Source of the DNA: Burkholderiales bacterium
Lineage (GTDB): Bacteria; Pseudomonadota; Gammaproteobacteria; Burkholderiales; Burkholderiaceae_C
Assembly: GCA_021414305.1 (NCBI GenBank)
Contig: JAIOOS010000015.1
Location: forward strand, 434,001 to 498,000
Length of the DNA stretch: 64,000 bases
Direction: 5' to 3'
Shown one piece after another: positions 1-8,467 of the stretch (positions are counted from its first letter, which is position 1; the number at the start of each line of letters is the position of its first letter). A program made the position numbers and the translations under genes. The notes under the pieces were generated by a model. The model made no database searches, was not told the DNA's origin, and saw only the letters and a program-made list of their open reading frames with translations.

Positions 1-512
1 TTCATGTCCTCGGGCTTGGTGATCGGCCGGGCGGCGGCGGAGGTCACGTGGCGGGCGCCGTAGTAGGTGAGCGCGGTGACGTGGTTGCCGCTCTTCTCGT
101 CGTAACCCTTGGTCAGCTCCTTGAAGACGTCGCTCTTGCCGTACTTCAGCATGTGGTCCGCGTCGCGGAAGATGAACGGGAAGTACGTCACCGCCAGCGG
201 CGGGTAGGTCCGGCCGGCGAAGCTGGCGCCGGTGAGGATGATGTCGACCGTGCCGAGCGTCAGGCCCTGGTTGATGTCGGACTCCTTGCCCAGGCTGGAG
301 GCCGGAAACACCTGCACCTCATAGCGGCCGTTGGTGCGCTTCTTGATCTCGTCGCCGGCCCAGACCGACCACTTGTGGTAAGGCTCCGAGACCTCGTAGA
401 CGTGCGCCCACTTGAGCTTGGTCTGCGCCTGCGCGCTGCCGAGCGGCGCGAAGGCGCCCGCGACGACGGCGCAGGCGGCGATCGCCCGGAGGGCGGTTCT
501 CTTGGTGATCAT
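1..512 (-). CDS. TRAP transporter substrate-binding protein, DctP family (partial)
   Basis: Periplasmic solute receptor of a tripartite ATP-independent (TRAP) transporter, which binds an organic acid and delivers it to the membrane subunits. About 170 N-terminal residues are visible and the C-terminus lies beyond base 1. They show a signal peptide ending in an AQA-like site, then the family opening KLKWAHVYEVSEPYHKW, a substrate-loop stretch (FPASSLGKESDINQGL) and TLGTVDIILTG. The start is set at the ATG at 512, preceded by GGGAGA at good spacing; an in-frame ATG at 524 is less well placed. The ligand cannot be told, and the membrane subunits are not in the window. Confidence 0.85.
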   Translation of the reverse strand, partial: MITKRTALRAIAACAVVAGAFAPLGSAQAQTKLKWAHVYEVSEPYHKWSVWAGDEIKKRTNGRYEVQVFPASSLGKESDINQGLTLGTVDIILTGASFAGRTYPPLAVTYFPFIFRDADHMLKYGKSDVFKELTKGYDEKSGNHVTALTYYGARHVTSAAARPITKPEDM

Positions 513-624
513 CGTGTCTCCCATGGATAAGGCTCTGGCCGGAAAGGCTCGCCGGGGAAGGTAGGGCCGACGGGCCGGCCGGGCAACGGGCGAAACCCTG
601 CTTGCGCCGGGCGACCGGCCCGCC

Positions 625-1734
625 TCAGCGCGCCTTCGGCACCGTGCCGACCACGCCCTCGACGAACCAGTCCATCGCCTTGATCTGCGCGTCGTCGAGG
701 GCGCCGCTCGCCAGCCGCGAGGCGCCGGCGTTGTCGACCAGCGGCGCGGCGAAGGGCTTCAGCGTGCCGGCGACGATCGCCGCGCGCCGTGCCTGCACGC
801 CCGAGCGCGCGGCCGCGGGCAGCTTCGGATCGACCGCGGCGATGTCGACCATGCCGCTGGCGATGCCGCCCCAGGTCGGCTCGTTCTTCCAGGAACCCGC
901 CAGCACGCTCTCGGCGACCCGCGTGTAGAAGCCGCCCCAGCGGTGCTCGATCGCGGCGAGCTGGGCATCGGGCGCGAACGCGCGCATGTCGCTCGGGTAG
1001 GGCACGACCCGCACGCCCTTGGCCTTGAAGTTGGCCTGCGCCGTCTGCGCCACGGCGGGCGAACCGCTGTGGTGGGTGAGCACGTCGGCGCCCTGGTCGA
1101 TCAGCGCCTGTGCCGCCTCGCGCTCGCGGGCCGGGTCGAACCAGGTGTTGAGCCAGAGCACGCGCACCTGTGCCTTCGGGTTGACGGCGCGCATGCCGAG
1201 CGTGAAGGCGTTGATGCCCTGCACCACCTCGGGAACCGGAAAGCCGGCGACGTAGCCGGCCACGCCGCTGCGGCTCGCCTGCCCGGCCAGCCAGCCCGCG
1301 AGCCAGCGCGCCTCGTAGTAGCGGGCGTCGTAGGTGGCGAGGTTGGGCGCGCCCTTGTAGCCGCCGGCGTGCTCGAACTTCGCCGCCGGGAACTCGGCGG
1401 CGACGCGCAGCGCCGGGTCGAGGTAGCCGAAGCTGGTGGCGAACACGAGCTTCGCGCCCTGCGCGGCGACCAGGTCGCGCATCACCCGCTCCGAGTCAGC
1501 GCCTTCGGCGACCGCCTCGACGAACACCGTCTTCACCCGCGGCCCGAGCGCGCGTTCGAGCTCGCGCCGGCCGAGCTCGTGCTGCCAGGTCCAGCCGGCC
1601 TCGCCGATCGGGCTGACGTAGACGAAGCCGACGACCAGCGGCGGATCGGCGGCGTGGGCCGGCAAGGGGGAGGCGACGAGCGCCGGGATCGCGAGCAGCG
1701 CCAACGCGCTGCCGCGGATGAGGTTTTTCAACAT
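625..1734 (-). CDS. BMP family ABC transporter substrate-binding protein (PnrA/BmpA-like)
   Basis: Periplasmic binding protein of the basic membrane protein family. Members bind purine nucleosides or related compounds for ABC import. The protein is 369 residues with a clear signal peptide (LLAIPALVASPLPAHA). It then shows the family features VVGFVYVSPIGEAGWTWQHE, VFATSFGYLDPALRVAAEFP, FEHAGGYKG and VAGYVAGFPVPEVVQGINAF. The start is the ATG at 1734 with GAGGT seven bases upstream; the reading frame stays open far upstream, but that extension lies across DUF4126 and is not real. No permease or ATPase partner is adjacent, so it is an orphan in this window. Confidence 0.85.
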   Translation of the reverse strand: MLKNLIRGSALALLAIPALVASPLPAHAADPPLVVGFVYVSPIGEAGWTWQHELGRRELERALGPRVKTVFVEAVAEGADSERVMRDLVAAQGAKLVFATSFGYLDPALRVAAEFPAAKFEHAGGYKGAPNLATYDARYYEARWLAGWLAGQASRSGVAGYVAGFPVPEVVQGINAFTLGMRAVNPKAQVRVLWLNTWFDPAREREAAQALIDQGADVLTHHSGSPAVAQTAQANFKAKGVRVVPYPSDMRAFAPDAQLAAIEHRWGGFYTRVAESVLAGSWKNEPTWGGIASGMVDIAAVDPKLPAAARSGVQARRAAIVAGTLKPFAAPLVDNAGASRLASGALDDAQIKAMDWFVEGVVGTVPKAR

Positions 1735-1817
1735 GGTTGACCTCGACATGGCCCCTGGAGGGAAGCGCCGGCCGCGGGGGCACGCGGCCGGCGAGGGCAT
1801 TTTCGCAGGACTCGTCG

Positions 1818-2282
1818 TTAGCGCGCCCAGCAGACGATCGCCACGGCGCCGCCGATCGCGATCGCATCCTCGATCAGCGCCGCGGGCAGGTCGCGGCCGA
1901 GAGCCTGCGCCAGCCTCGCCCGCGCCGCCGCGCCGCCGAGCGTGCCGATCACCGCGCCGATCACGCCGGCAACGAGACCGAGCACGAGCTGGCCGCCGGG
2001 CGCGGCAAGCGCCGCGCCGCTGAGTGCGCCGGTGAGGATGCGGGTGCCGAACTGGACCGGGACCTTGCGGCTCGGGGTCGCGGGCAGCTGGTCGCCGACC
2101 AGCTCGCCGAGCGCGAGCACGCCCAGCACCCAGGGCGCGGCGACATGGCCCATGAACGCCAGCGGCGTGCCGGCCAGCGCCAGCCAGCCGAAGTGCGCGG
2201 CCCAGGCGACGGCGGCAGGCGCGGTGAGCGCGCGCAGGCCGGCGACGACGCCGATCAGCAGCGAAAGCACGAGGATCGTCAT
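1818..2282 (-). CDS. DUF4126 family small membrane protein
   Basis: A 154-residue integral membrane protein with an N-terminal hydrophobic segment starting at residue 2 and further Gly/Ala-rich segments, one containing a GAVIGTLGGAAARARLAQALGR-like turn. The motif GLRALTAPAAVAWA near the N-terminus and the polar patch VPVQFGTRILTGALSGAA are typical of DUF4126, whose function is unknown. It lies 83 bases upstream of the BMP gene on the same strand, so the two may be co-transcribed, though no functional link is evident. The ATG at 2282 is preceded by GGAGG on the minus strand, which supports this start. Confidence 0.75.
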   Translation of the reverse strand: MTILVLSLLIGVVAGLRALTAPAAVAWAAHFGWLALAGTPLAFMGHVAAPWVLGVLALGELVGDQLPATPSRKVPVQFGTRILTGALSGAALAAPGGQLVLGLVAGVIGAVIGTLGGAAARARLAQALGRDLPAALIEDAIAIGGAVAIVCWAR

Positions 2283-2425
2283 TCGAGAAGCTCCCTCCGG
2301 GTGGTTGTGCCGCGACCTTAGCGTGCCCGGGCAGCCCTGTCATGTTTCCCCATTGCGTACGAGGCGAGCCACGCCCTAATCTGGCATCGTCGCGATGGGC
2401 CGCAACGGCTCGCAGGAGGTCGGCG

Positions 2426-4033
2426 ATGGGCAACAGCGGTTCGCCAGACAGCGCCTTGATGGTGCAATGGTTCTTCGGCGGTCTCGTCGTCGTGTTCTAC
2501 GCGGTGCATCGCTTCAACGAGCCCCGCCAAGACCCGCGGCCGGCCCGGGCGACCACCACCTTCTGGCGCTACTGGTCGGCCTGCGGCGGCTACGTGATCG
2601 CGATGCTCGGCCTCTTCATCGTGCTCGGCGGCGGCCTCGCCTCGATCGATCCGCGCATGCTGCTGTCGCTGGTCGAGGGCGGCACGGTCCCGGCCGAGGC
2701 GCGTTCCCTGCCCGGGCCGCTGCTCTCGGCGATGATCCTGACCTCGCTGCTGCCGCACTTTCCCGGTCTCGGCAAGATCGACGCGAGCGTCAAGCGCTGG
2801 TTCCAGGACGTGGGCAACATCCCCTGGGAGGTGCGCGAGCTGAGCCGCTTCCTCAAGGACTCCGGCTATGCGCCGCAGCCCGAGGCGCTGACGCAGATCC
2901 ACTCGGTGCTGCGTTCCTTCGGCGTCGATGAAGCGTGGCTGCGCGAGCCGACCGACACGCTCAAGCACCGCTGGGCGCGCAGCGTCGCCCTCTACGGCCA
3001 GGTGCAGCGCTGGGAGGCCTCGCGCGGGTTCGCCCGCTACGTCGACCAGCACCGGACGGCGCTGCCCGACATCCGCGAGCGGATCGAAAAGCTCGCCGAA
3101 TTCCTCGACGCGCGCACCCTCGCCGAGCTCGACGGCAGCGGCGACTCGCGGCTGGTGGCGCACTCGCGCAAGATCTTCGACAGCGAGCTGGGCGCGCTCC
3201 AGGATTCGCTCTGCAACTTCATCAGCGGCGGCGTGCTCGAGGGCGCGCGCAATCACGCCAGCCGGCGCGACGCCCTGGTGCAGCTCGGCTTTTCCGGCCT
3301 GCCGGCAACGCGCGGGCCGCTCACCTCGCACGACATCGTGCTCGTTGCCGGGCTGGTGTTCCTGGCGATGCTGTTCGTGCCGCTGATGATGCGCCGCTTC
3401 ATCGACCCGCTGCCGCTGCCGCAGAACCTGCGCATCCTGGTGACCGTGCCCATCGTCTACGCGATCGCGATCGTCGCCGCGATCTATCCGAAGTCGGTGT
3501 GGCCGTTCGCCGCCCGCCAGGCCGGCGGCGAGCGCCCGTTCGCCGCCTACGCGGTGTCGGGCGTCGTCGCCGCCGCGGCCTCGTTCGCGGTCTCGCTCGT
3601 GTTCCGCTTCGTGTTCGACAAGTCGGGCAACATCTTCCAGTCGCTGTCGACCCCCGGCGCCTTCCCGGAGGCGTGGGCGACGACGCTCGAGCGCTGGCCC
3701 TGGCTGCTGATGACCTTCTTCATCACCGTCGCTGTCGCCTGGGCGGCCGACGACATGGAGCCGGCCGATCACGCCGGGCGGCTGCGCCTGCGCGCGATCG
3801 AGGCGGCGGCGCTGGCGCTCGTGCTCGGCGTGATCCAGTGGACCGTGCTGCAGATCCTGATCGGCGCCTCGCCGGAAGCGGCGGCGCGGTTCGGCGATGC
3901 GGTACCGCGCATGATGGTCACCGCGGTGGCGGTGGGCGCGTGCATCGGCTGGCTGGTGCCGGCGATGCACCGGGCGCGCAACCGCGGGCGGATCGAGACC
4001 GCGCCGATGCCGGCGCTGGCAATGCCCGGCTAA
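2426..4033 (+). CDS. Multi-pass membrane protein of unknown function
   Basis: A 535-residue protein I cannot place in a family. The N-terminal third has about three hydrophobic segments: one near residue 15, one around YVIAMLGLFIVLGGGLA, and a short one before LLPHFPGLGK. A long, mostly helical soluble region follows, about residues 130-290, rich in Arg, Leu and Glu. The C-terminal half has about six further hydrophobic segments. The layout suggests a cytosolic helical domain held between two membrane parts. The start is the ATG at 2426, with GGAGGTC seven bases upstream. It is transcribed divergently from the DUF4126 gene. Confidence 0.7.
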   Translation: MGNSGSPDSALMVQWFFGGLVVVFYAVHRFNEPRQDPRPARATTTFWRYWSACGGYVIAMLGLFIVLGGGLASIDPRMLLSLVEGGTVPAEARSLPGPLLSAMILTSLLPHFPGLGKIDASVKRWFQDVGNIPWEVRELSRFLKDSGYAPQPEALTQIHSVLRSFGVDEAWLREPTDTLKHRWARSVALYGQVQRWEASRGFARYVDQHRTALPDIRERIEKLAEFLDARTLAELDGSGDSRLVAHSRKIFDSELGALQDSLCNFISGGVLEGARNHASRRDALVQLGFSGLPATRGPLTSHDIVLVAGLVFLAMLFVPLMMRRFIDPLPLPQNLRILVTVPIVYAIAIVAAIYPKSVWPFAARQAGGERPFAAYAVSGVVAAAASFAVSLVFRFVFDKSGNIFQSLSTPGAFPEAWATTLERWPWLLMTFFITVAVAWAADDMEPADHAGRLRLRAIEAAALALVLGVIQWTVLQILIGASPEAAARFGDAVPRMMVTAVAVGACIGWLVPAMHRARNRGRIETAPMPALAMPG

Positions 4034-4057
4034 AGCGGGCCCCGGTTCGCCCGGCGC

Positions 4058-4978
4058 TCAGCCGGCCTTGCCGAGGCCGAAGAACTCGCGCAGGGCCGCC
4101 CGGTACTGCTCGGCGCCGCGCCAGGTGGTGGTCGAGTGCGTGCCGCCCTCGATCAGGACGAAGCGCTTGGCCACCGTCGCCTGCTCGTAGAGCGCCTGGC
4201 CGAAGCGCGAGGGCACGAGCGCGTCGTCGCTGCCGTGCACGATCAGCAGCGGCGACTTGATGCGCGGCACCGCGGCGAGCGAATCGAAGCGCTCGGTGAT
4301 CAGCATCGAGACCGGCAGCCAGCCCCACTTGAAGGTGGCGAACATGTCGCCGATCGAGGTGAATGTGCCCTCGACGATGACGCCCTGCGGCGCTTCGGCG
4401 GGCGCGCTCTCGGCCAGCCCGGCCGCGAGCTGCACCGCGATGGCGCCGCCGAGCGAGTGGCCGAACACGTAGCGCGCCCGGCCCGGGCGGTTCTCGGCGA
4501 GCCAGCGCCAGGCGGCTTGCGCGTCCTCGACGACGCCGGCCTCCGAGGGCAGCTCGTCGGTGCTGTTGCCGAAGCCGCGGTAGTCGACCGCGAGCACCGA
4601 GAAGCCGAGCTCGCGCAACTGCTCGACGCGAAAGGAGCTGCGGGCGACGTCGCGCCGGGCGCCGTGCAGGTAGAGCAGCAGCGGCGCGCGCGGATCGTCG
4701 TTGCCGGCCCAGAGCGCGTGCAGCCGGATCGGCCCGCCGGTGGTCGACGAGACATGCTCGATCCAGATGCTTTCCATGCCGCCCGCCCGGGCCGCCTGCT
4801 CGAGCTCGGCGGACGTCGACTGGGGCGCGCGCGCCGCCTGGAAGATCCACTTGCGCTGCTGCGTCTCCAGGCTGGCGTAGCCGATCGACAGCGCGGTCGC
4901 CGAGACCGCGGCCAGCGCCAGCCAGCCGCGGCGGCGGGCCAGCAACTGGGCGAGGGGCGCGACGGCAGGCGCGGGCAT
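4058..4978 (-). CDS. Alpha/beta hydrolase, membrane-anchored
   Basis: A 306-residue alpha/beta-hydrolase with an N-terminal hydrophobic anchor (GWLALAAVSATALSIGYA). The catalytic core is readable. The oxyanion/HG stretch is LLLYLHGARRDV, the nucleophile elbow is GHSLGG, an acid follows in HGSDDALVP, and the terminal histidine is in EGGTHST. It resembles the YfhR/BEM46-like serine hydrolases of the cell envelope; the substrate is unknown. The gene is convergent with the membrane-protein gene at 2426-4033, separated by only 24 bases. A second, unrelated hydrolase follows upstream on the same strand. Confidence 0.85.
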   Translation of the reverse strand: MPAPAVAPLAQLLARRRGWLALAAVSATALSIGYASLETQQRKWIFQAARAPQSTSAELEQAARAGGMESIWIEHVSSTTGGPIRLHALWAGNDDPRAPLLLYLHGARRDVARSSFRVEQLRELGFSVLAVDYRGFGNSTDELPSEAGVVEDAQAAWRWLAENRPGRARYVFGHSLGGAIAVQLAAGLAESAPAEAPQGVIVEGTFTSIGDMFATFKWGWLPVSMLITERFDSLAAVPRIKSPLLIVHGSDDALVPSRFGQALYEQATVAKRFVLIEGGTHSTTTWRGAEQYRAALREFFGLGKAG

Positions 4979-5006
4979 GCGCCGATTCTGCCGAAAACGC
5001 TTCCGC

Positions 5007-6683
5007 TCAGCGCCAGTTGCGGATTTCGATCCGGAGCTGCCCGGTCACGCCCGGACGCGAGCCCTCGGGCGAGGCGATCGGAATCTCGAACTTCAGGGCG
5101 CCGCCCTCGAGACGGGCGTTGGCATTGGTCGAAGTGTCGTTCGGCGTCTCGCTCTGCACGCCGAACTCGATGCGCCAGCCCGACGGCGTGGTCTCGTCGC
5201 GAAGCGCCTCGACGACGATGAGCTTCCTGACCAGGTAGCCACCCTCGAAGTGCTTCTTCAGCCAGAGCACGCCGTCGATCTGGTAGTCGGGCACCAGGAC
5301 CGCGACGTCGAAGGCGAAGGCGACGCTCTGGTGCCGCTTCTGGCTCTTGGTCGGATCGAGGAACAGGGAGAACAGGTGCGGGCTGTTGGCCTTGCTGGGC
5401 GCGCGCTGGCCGGTCGCGCCTTTCGGGAACAGGTCGTCGTAGGTGCGGTTGATCGCCGAGTTCTCGCGCACCACCCGGCGATGCAGCTGCCACTGGCTGG
5501 CGCGCAGCGCGGCGACGATCTCGAAGCGGTAGGAGGCGCGCACCGAGTCGTGGTCGCGGTCGTAGGCGGCCTGCACCTCGTCGGGCAGCTTCACGTCGAA
5601 CACGTCGAGCCAGCCGTCGGCGCGGACCGAGCCGAACAGGAACCGGGTCAGGTTCTGGAAGCCCTCTTCCGAATTGACGATGCCGTACTGCCCCGAGTGG
5701 CTCCGGTGCGCATAGGCGCGCGGCGACTCGACCGACTTGTCGCCCACCCGGGCGAAGGTGGTGGCGTTGTCCATGCGCACCAGGCCGTCGCTCGACTCGC
5801 CCACCGCCCACGACGACAGGCCCTTGGCGACCAGGTAGTCGGCCGGGTTGGTGCCGACCAGGTTGAACACCCGGTCGGCCGGAAAGCCGACGATCTCGGA
5901 CACCACCTCCGCCTTCTTCGGCAGGCCGAGGTAGAGGGCCATGCGCTCGCGGTTGAAGTTGGTCGCCTCGCCGAGCGCGCTCCAGCCCGGTACGTTGCGG
6001 ACGACGCGCAGGTCGATGCCGTTGTGCGGCGTGGCGTAGGTGAAGAGCTTGTCGACGGCGGCGCGCGCCTCGGCGCTGCCGAGCTTCTTGTTCTGCAGGA
6101 AGGCGCGGCAGACCAGCCCGCCCATCGAGTGCGCGACCAGGTAGACCTTGAAGTCGGCCTCGGCGACGCCGTTGTCGAGCGTCTCGTCGGGTCGGATCGG
6201 GTGCTTGCCGTTCTTGCGGCAGATCAGCGTTCGCATGCGCAGGATCAGGTCCGAGAGGCCCTTAGCGAACTCCTCGATCGGATGCGACTTGCCGTCGCCG
6301 AAGTCGGCCGAGGCGTCGTCGTAGTAGCGCAGGATCGCGATCGACTGGTACGGCAGCGTCACGTCGGAGCGCTGCGGCCGGGTCGCGTCGTCGGGATGCG
6401 GCGCGGTCAGGTCCTCGCCGTTGACGTAGACGTCGTCGTAGCGGTCGTTGCTGCGCTCAGGCCCGGCGCCGAGGTCGCGCCAGATCGACTCGTCCTTCAG
6501 GCGCACCAGCGGCGACTCGAAGTAGTAGCGCCGCATCTTGCCGTCCCACACCTGGCGCGACTTGGTGCTGCCGATGTTGAACCCCATGTAGGGGTCGCCG
6601 ACCGTGTCCTCGATCTCGCCCTGGGTGCCGGCGAAGCCGCGCACGTAGATGATCGGGTGATAGGGCGCGTGCGGATTGGCCAT
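5007..6683 (-). CDS. Large esterase/lipase-like alpha/beta hydrolase (PGAP1-like fold)
   Basis: A 558-residue protein with an N-terminal hydrolase domain. It opens HPIIYVRGFAGTQGEIEDT, the usual oxyanion-hole strand of lipases and PGAP1-like esterases. The nucleophile elbow is YLVAHSMGGLVCRAFL, followed by FTYATPHNGID. There is no signal peptide, so it is probably cytoplasmic or exported by another route. The C-terminal 200 residues (from about 350) form a separate part with no motif I recognise. The ATG at 6683 follows GGAG at eight bases; a GTG three codons earlier sits too close to that site. The substrate cannot be predicted. Confidence 0.7.
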   Translation of the reverse strand: MANPHAPYHPIIYVRGFAGTQGEIEDTVGDPYMGFNIGSTKSRQVWDGKMRRYYFESPLVRLKDESIWRDLGAGPERSNDRYDDVYVNGEDLTAPHPDDATRPQRSDVTLPYQSIAILRYYDDASADFGDGKSHPIEEFAKGLSDLILRMRTLICRKNGKHPIRPDETLDNGVAEADFKVYLVAHSMGGLVCRAFLQNKKLGSAEARAAVDKLFTYATPHNGIDLRVVRNVPGWSALGEATNFNRERMALYLGLPKKAEVVSEIVGFPADRVFNLVGTNPADYLVAKGLSSWAVGESSDGLVRMDNATTFARVGDKSVESPRAYAHRSHSGQYGIVNSEEGFQNLTRFLFGSVRADGWLDVFDVKLPDEVQAAYDRDHDSVRASYRFEIVAALRASQWQLHRRVVRENSAINRTYDDLFPKGATGQRAPSKANSPHLFSLFLDPTKSQKRHQSVAFAFDVAVLVPDYQIDGVLWLKKHFEGGYLVRKLIVVEALRDETTPSGWRIEFGVQSETPNDTSTNANARLEGGALKFEIPIASPEGSRPGVTGQLRIEIRNWR

Positions 6684-6772
6684 GGCGTGCACTCCGGGAG
6701 GGGCGGTCAGTTTGCATGACCGCGGCCACCCTCCTCATCGGGATCGATGCCGATGTTTGGAGATGCTATTGA

Positions 6773-6794
6773 CAAGGCCCCCGAAGAGGCCTTG
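6773..6794 (-). terminator. Possible weak hairpin terminator after the EF-hand gene
   Basis: A perfect 7-bp inverted repeat, CAAGGCC / GGCCTTG with an 8-base loop, begins nine bases past the stop codon of the EF-hand gene on the minus strand. The following bases are not U-rich, so it would be a poor intrinsic terminator. It may only be an RNA 3'-end hairpin. Confidence 0.3.
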
Positions 6795-6803
6795 CCGGAA
6801 CGC

Positions 6804-7118
6804 TCAGCGGCTGTTCGCGCCCTCGCGCGCGGCGAGCTCCACGGTCGAGGCGGCGGCGGCCTTCAGCTCACGGACGTGAGCGTGGATCTCGCGCCGGGTG
6901 ACGGCGCCGTCGCCGTTCTGGTCGATGCGGGCTATCACCGCTTCGGCGTCGCGCGCCTCGCGGCCGGTCTTCGCCGCGACGGCGTCGAAGGTCTTTTGCA
7001 GCTCGGCCTTGTCGAGGCTGCCGTCGCCGTTGCCGTCGATCCGGGCGAACGCCTTGGCCTTGACGCCGGCGACGGTCCAGGCGCTCGCGGCGCCGCTGAT
7101 GGTGGTGAGCAGGGACAT
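6804..7118 (-). CDS. Small EF-hand calcium-binding protein
   Basis: A 104-residue protein with two canonical EF-hand loops: residues 28-39 (DGNGDGSLDKAE) and 66-77 (DQNGDGAVTRRE). Both keep Asp at loop positions 1, 3 and 5, Gly at 6 and Glu at 12, so both should bind Ca2+. The N-terminus is hydrophobic but lacks a convincing cleavage site. The ATG at 7118 is preceded by AAGGAG. It stands alone between a lipase-like gene and the DUF5666 operon. Bacterial EF-hand proteins of this size usually buffer or sense Ca2+; no partner is evident here. Confidence 0.85.
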   Translation of the reverse strand: MSLLTTISGAASAWTVAGVKAKAFARIDGNGDGSLDKAELQKTFDAVAAKTGREARDAEAVIARIDQNGDGAVTRREIHAHVRELKAAAASTVELAAREGANSR

Positions 7119-7267
7119 GAAAACTCCTTGGCGAACATTGAAGAGCGTGTCATCGGCCGCTCGGCCCATGACGACCCGCGCATCCTGACAAAGCGCCGCC
7201 GCGAAGATGTTGCAGATTCGTTACCTGTCCGGAATTCCGGTCCAGTTCCGGCGATCGCCCCGCTCAT

Positions 7268-8467
7268 TCAGTCGTCGAACTCGATCCGCTCGGCCTGCAC
7301 CCGCGTGCCGTCGGCTGTGAGCACGCCCTTCACCTCGACCTTGCGCCCGACGGCGAGATCGGCCGCGGTGCCGTTGCGGAAGTCGACGCTGCCCGAGTAG
7401 CTCACCGTCACCTCGCGAACGACGAAGGTCCTGCCAGCGGCGTCGACCGACACGATCCGGCCGCTGACCTCGAACTCTTCGTCCTCGCCGCCGCCGCCCT
7501 CGCTGTCGACCTTCACGCGGCTGGCGACCAGCACGCCGCCGACGATCGTGCCTTCGACCTCGACCTTCGCGCCGAGCACCAGGCCGACGCTGCCGCCGTC
7601 GAAGGTGGCGCCGCGCGCGTCGACCGGCGTGCCGTTGACGCTGAAAGCGGTGGTCGAGGTGAAGGCGCTGACCCGGCCCTCGAGCTTGGCTTCGTCGTGG
7701 TCCTCGATCGGCGGCGCGCCGTCGGAAAGCGCCGTGGCCGTCAGGATGCCGCCGGCGCCCGGCGCCGGAGCGATGGCGGCGCGAATGAAGCGGCCGTTGG
7801 CCAGCGTCGCCGGCACCACCGCCACGCCGGCGTACGAGATCCGGGCGCTGCCGAACGAGAACGCTCGGGGCGCGGTGTCGAGTGCCGAGACGACGCCGCG
7901 CAGCGAGAACGCGGTGCCGGCAGGCTTGGCCTCGACGCGGGTGGCCGCGTAACGCCCCGTGGCGACGTCGAGCCGGGCGTAGATCTCCACCACCGTGCCG
8001 GCGACGAGCGCCGCCTGGCCCCCGGTGAGCGACTCGCCGAACACCGTGCTGGCGGCGATGTCCACGCTCTGGCCGAAGACCGTCAGCGTCCTCGCGGTCA
8101 GGTCGCTCGCCGCGACCGGGCCGACGATCTCGCTGGAGAAGACGATGCTGTCCGCCTTGCTCGCCGGGTTGCCGCTGCCGTCGGTCCCGATCGCCGAGCC
8201 GCGCACGTCGATCGTCATTCCCAGCCGCAGGTCGTCGCTGCTGCGCAGCGCGCCGTTGCCGTCGCGCACGGTGGCGCTGCTGTCGTCGTAGTGGACCGCG
8301 TTGACGATGACCGAGCCGAAGCCGGTGATCGGGCCGCTGGCGAACGAGGTCGGCTGCACGCCGGTGCCGCCGCTGTCGACACCGCCGCCGCAGCCGGCGG
8401 CGAGCAGGCCCGCGAGCAGCCACGAGGCGAAGCCGCGGACCCGAACGGAGAGAAGGCTGGCGAACAT
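7268..8467 (-). CDS. DUF5666 domain lipoprotein (second copy in operon)
   Basis: A 399-residue predicted lipoprotein: the signal sequence ends LLAGLLAAGC followed by Gly-rich residues, giving a lipobox cysteine. The mature part contains about five tandem 60-70 residue units of DUF5666 type, each with a short beta-rich pattern such as VEVEGTIVGGVLVASRVKV. It opens with SFASGPITGFGSVIVNAVHYDD, nearly matching the same stretch in the gene at 9401-10618, so the two are paralogues. Its ATG overlaps the stop of the DUF6502 gene (TGATG), and AAAGGAC lies upstream. The function is unknown; the repeats suggest an envelope beta-barrel or OB-like scaffold. Confidence 0.8.
   Translation of the reverse strand: MFASLLSVRVRGFASWLLAGLLAAGCGGGVDSGGTGVQPTSFASGPITGFGSVIVNAVHYDDSSATVRDGNGALRSSDDLRLGMTIDVRGSAIGTDGSGNPASKADSIVFSSEIVGPVAASDLTARTLTVFGQSVDIAASTVFGESLTGGQAALVAGTVVEIYARLDVATGRYAATRVEAKPAGTAFSLRGVVSALDTAPRAFSFGSARISYAGVAVVPATLANGRFIRAAIAPAPGAGGILTATALSDGAPPIEDHDEAKLEGRVSAFTSTTAFSVNGTPVDARGATFDGGSVGLVLGAKVEVEGTIVGGVLVASRVKVDSEGGGGEDEEFEVSGRIVSVDAAGRTFVVREVTVSYSGSVDFRNGTAADLAVGRKVEVKGVLTADGTRVQAERIEFDD

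Noticed and set aside
1735..2433. N-terminal extension of the BMP protein frame
   Set aside because: It crosses the DUF4126 gene and lacks a signal peptide; the ATG at 1734 has a good ribosome site followed by a signal peptide.
4977..6719. Plus-strand frame opposite the lipase-like gene
   Set aside because: The minus strand has the AHSMGG nucleophile elbow and a good ribosome site; the plus frame has no recognisable domain.
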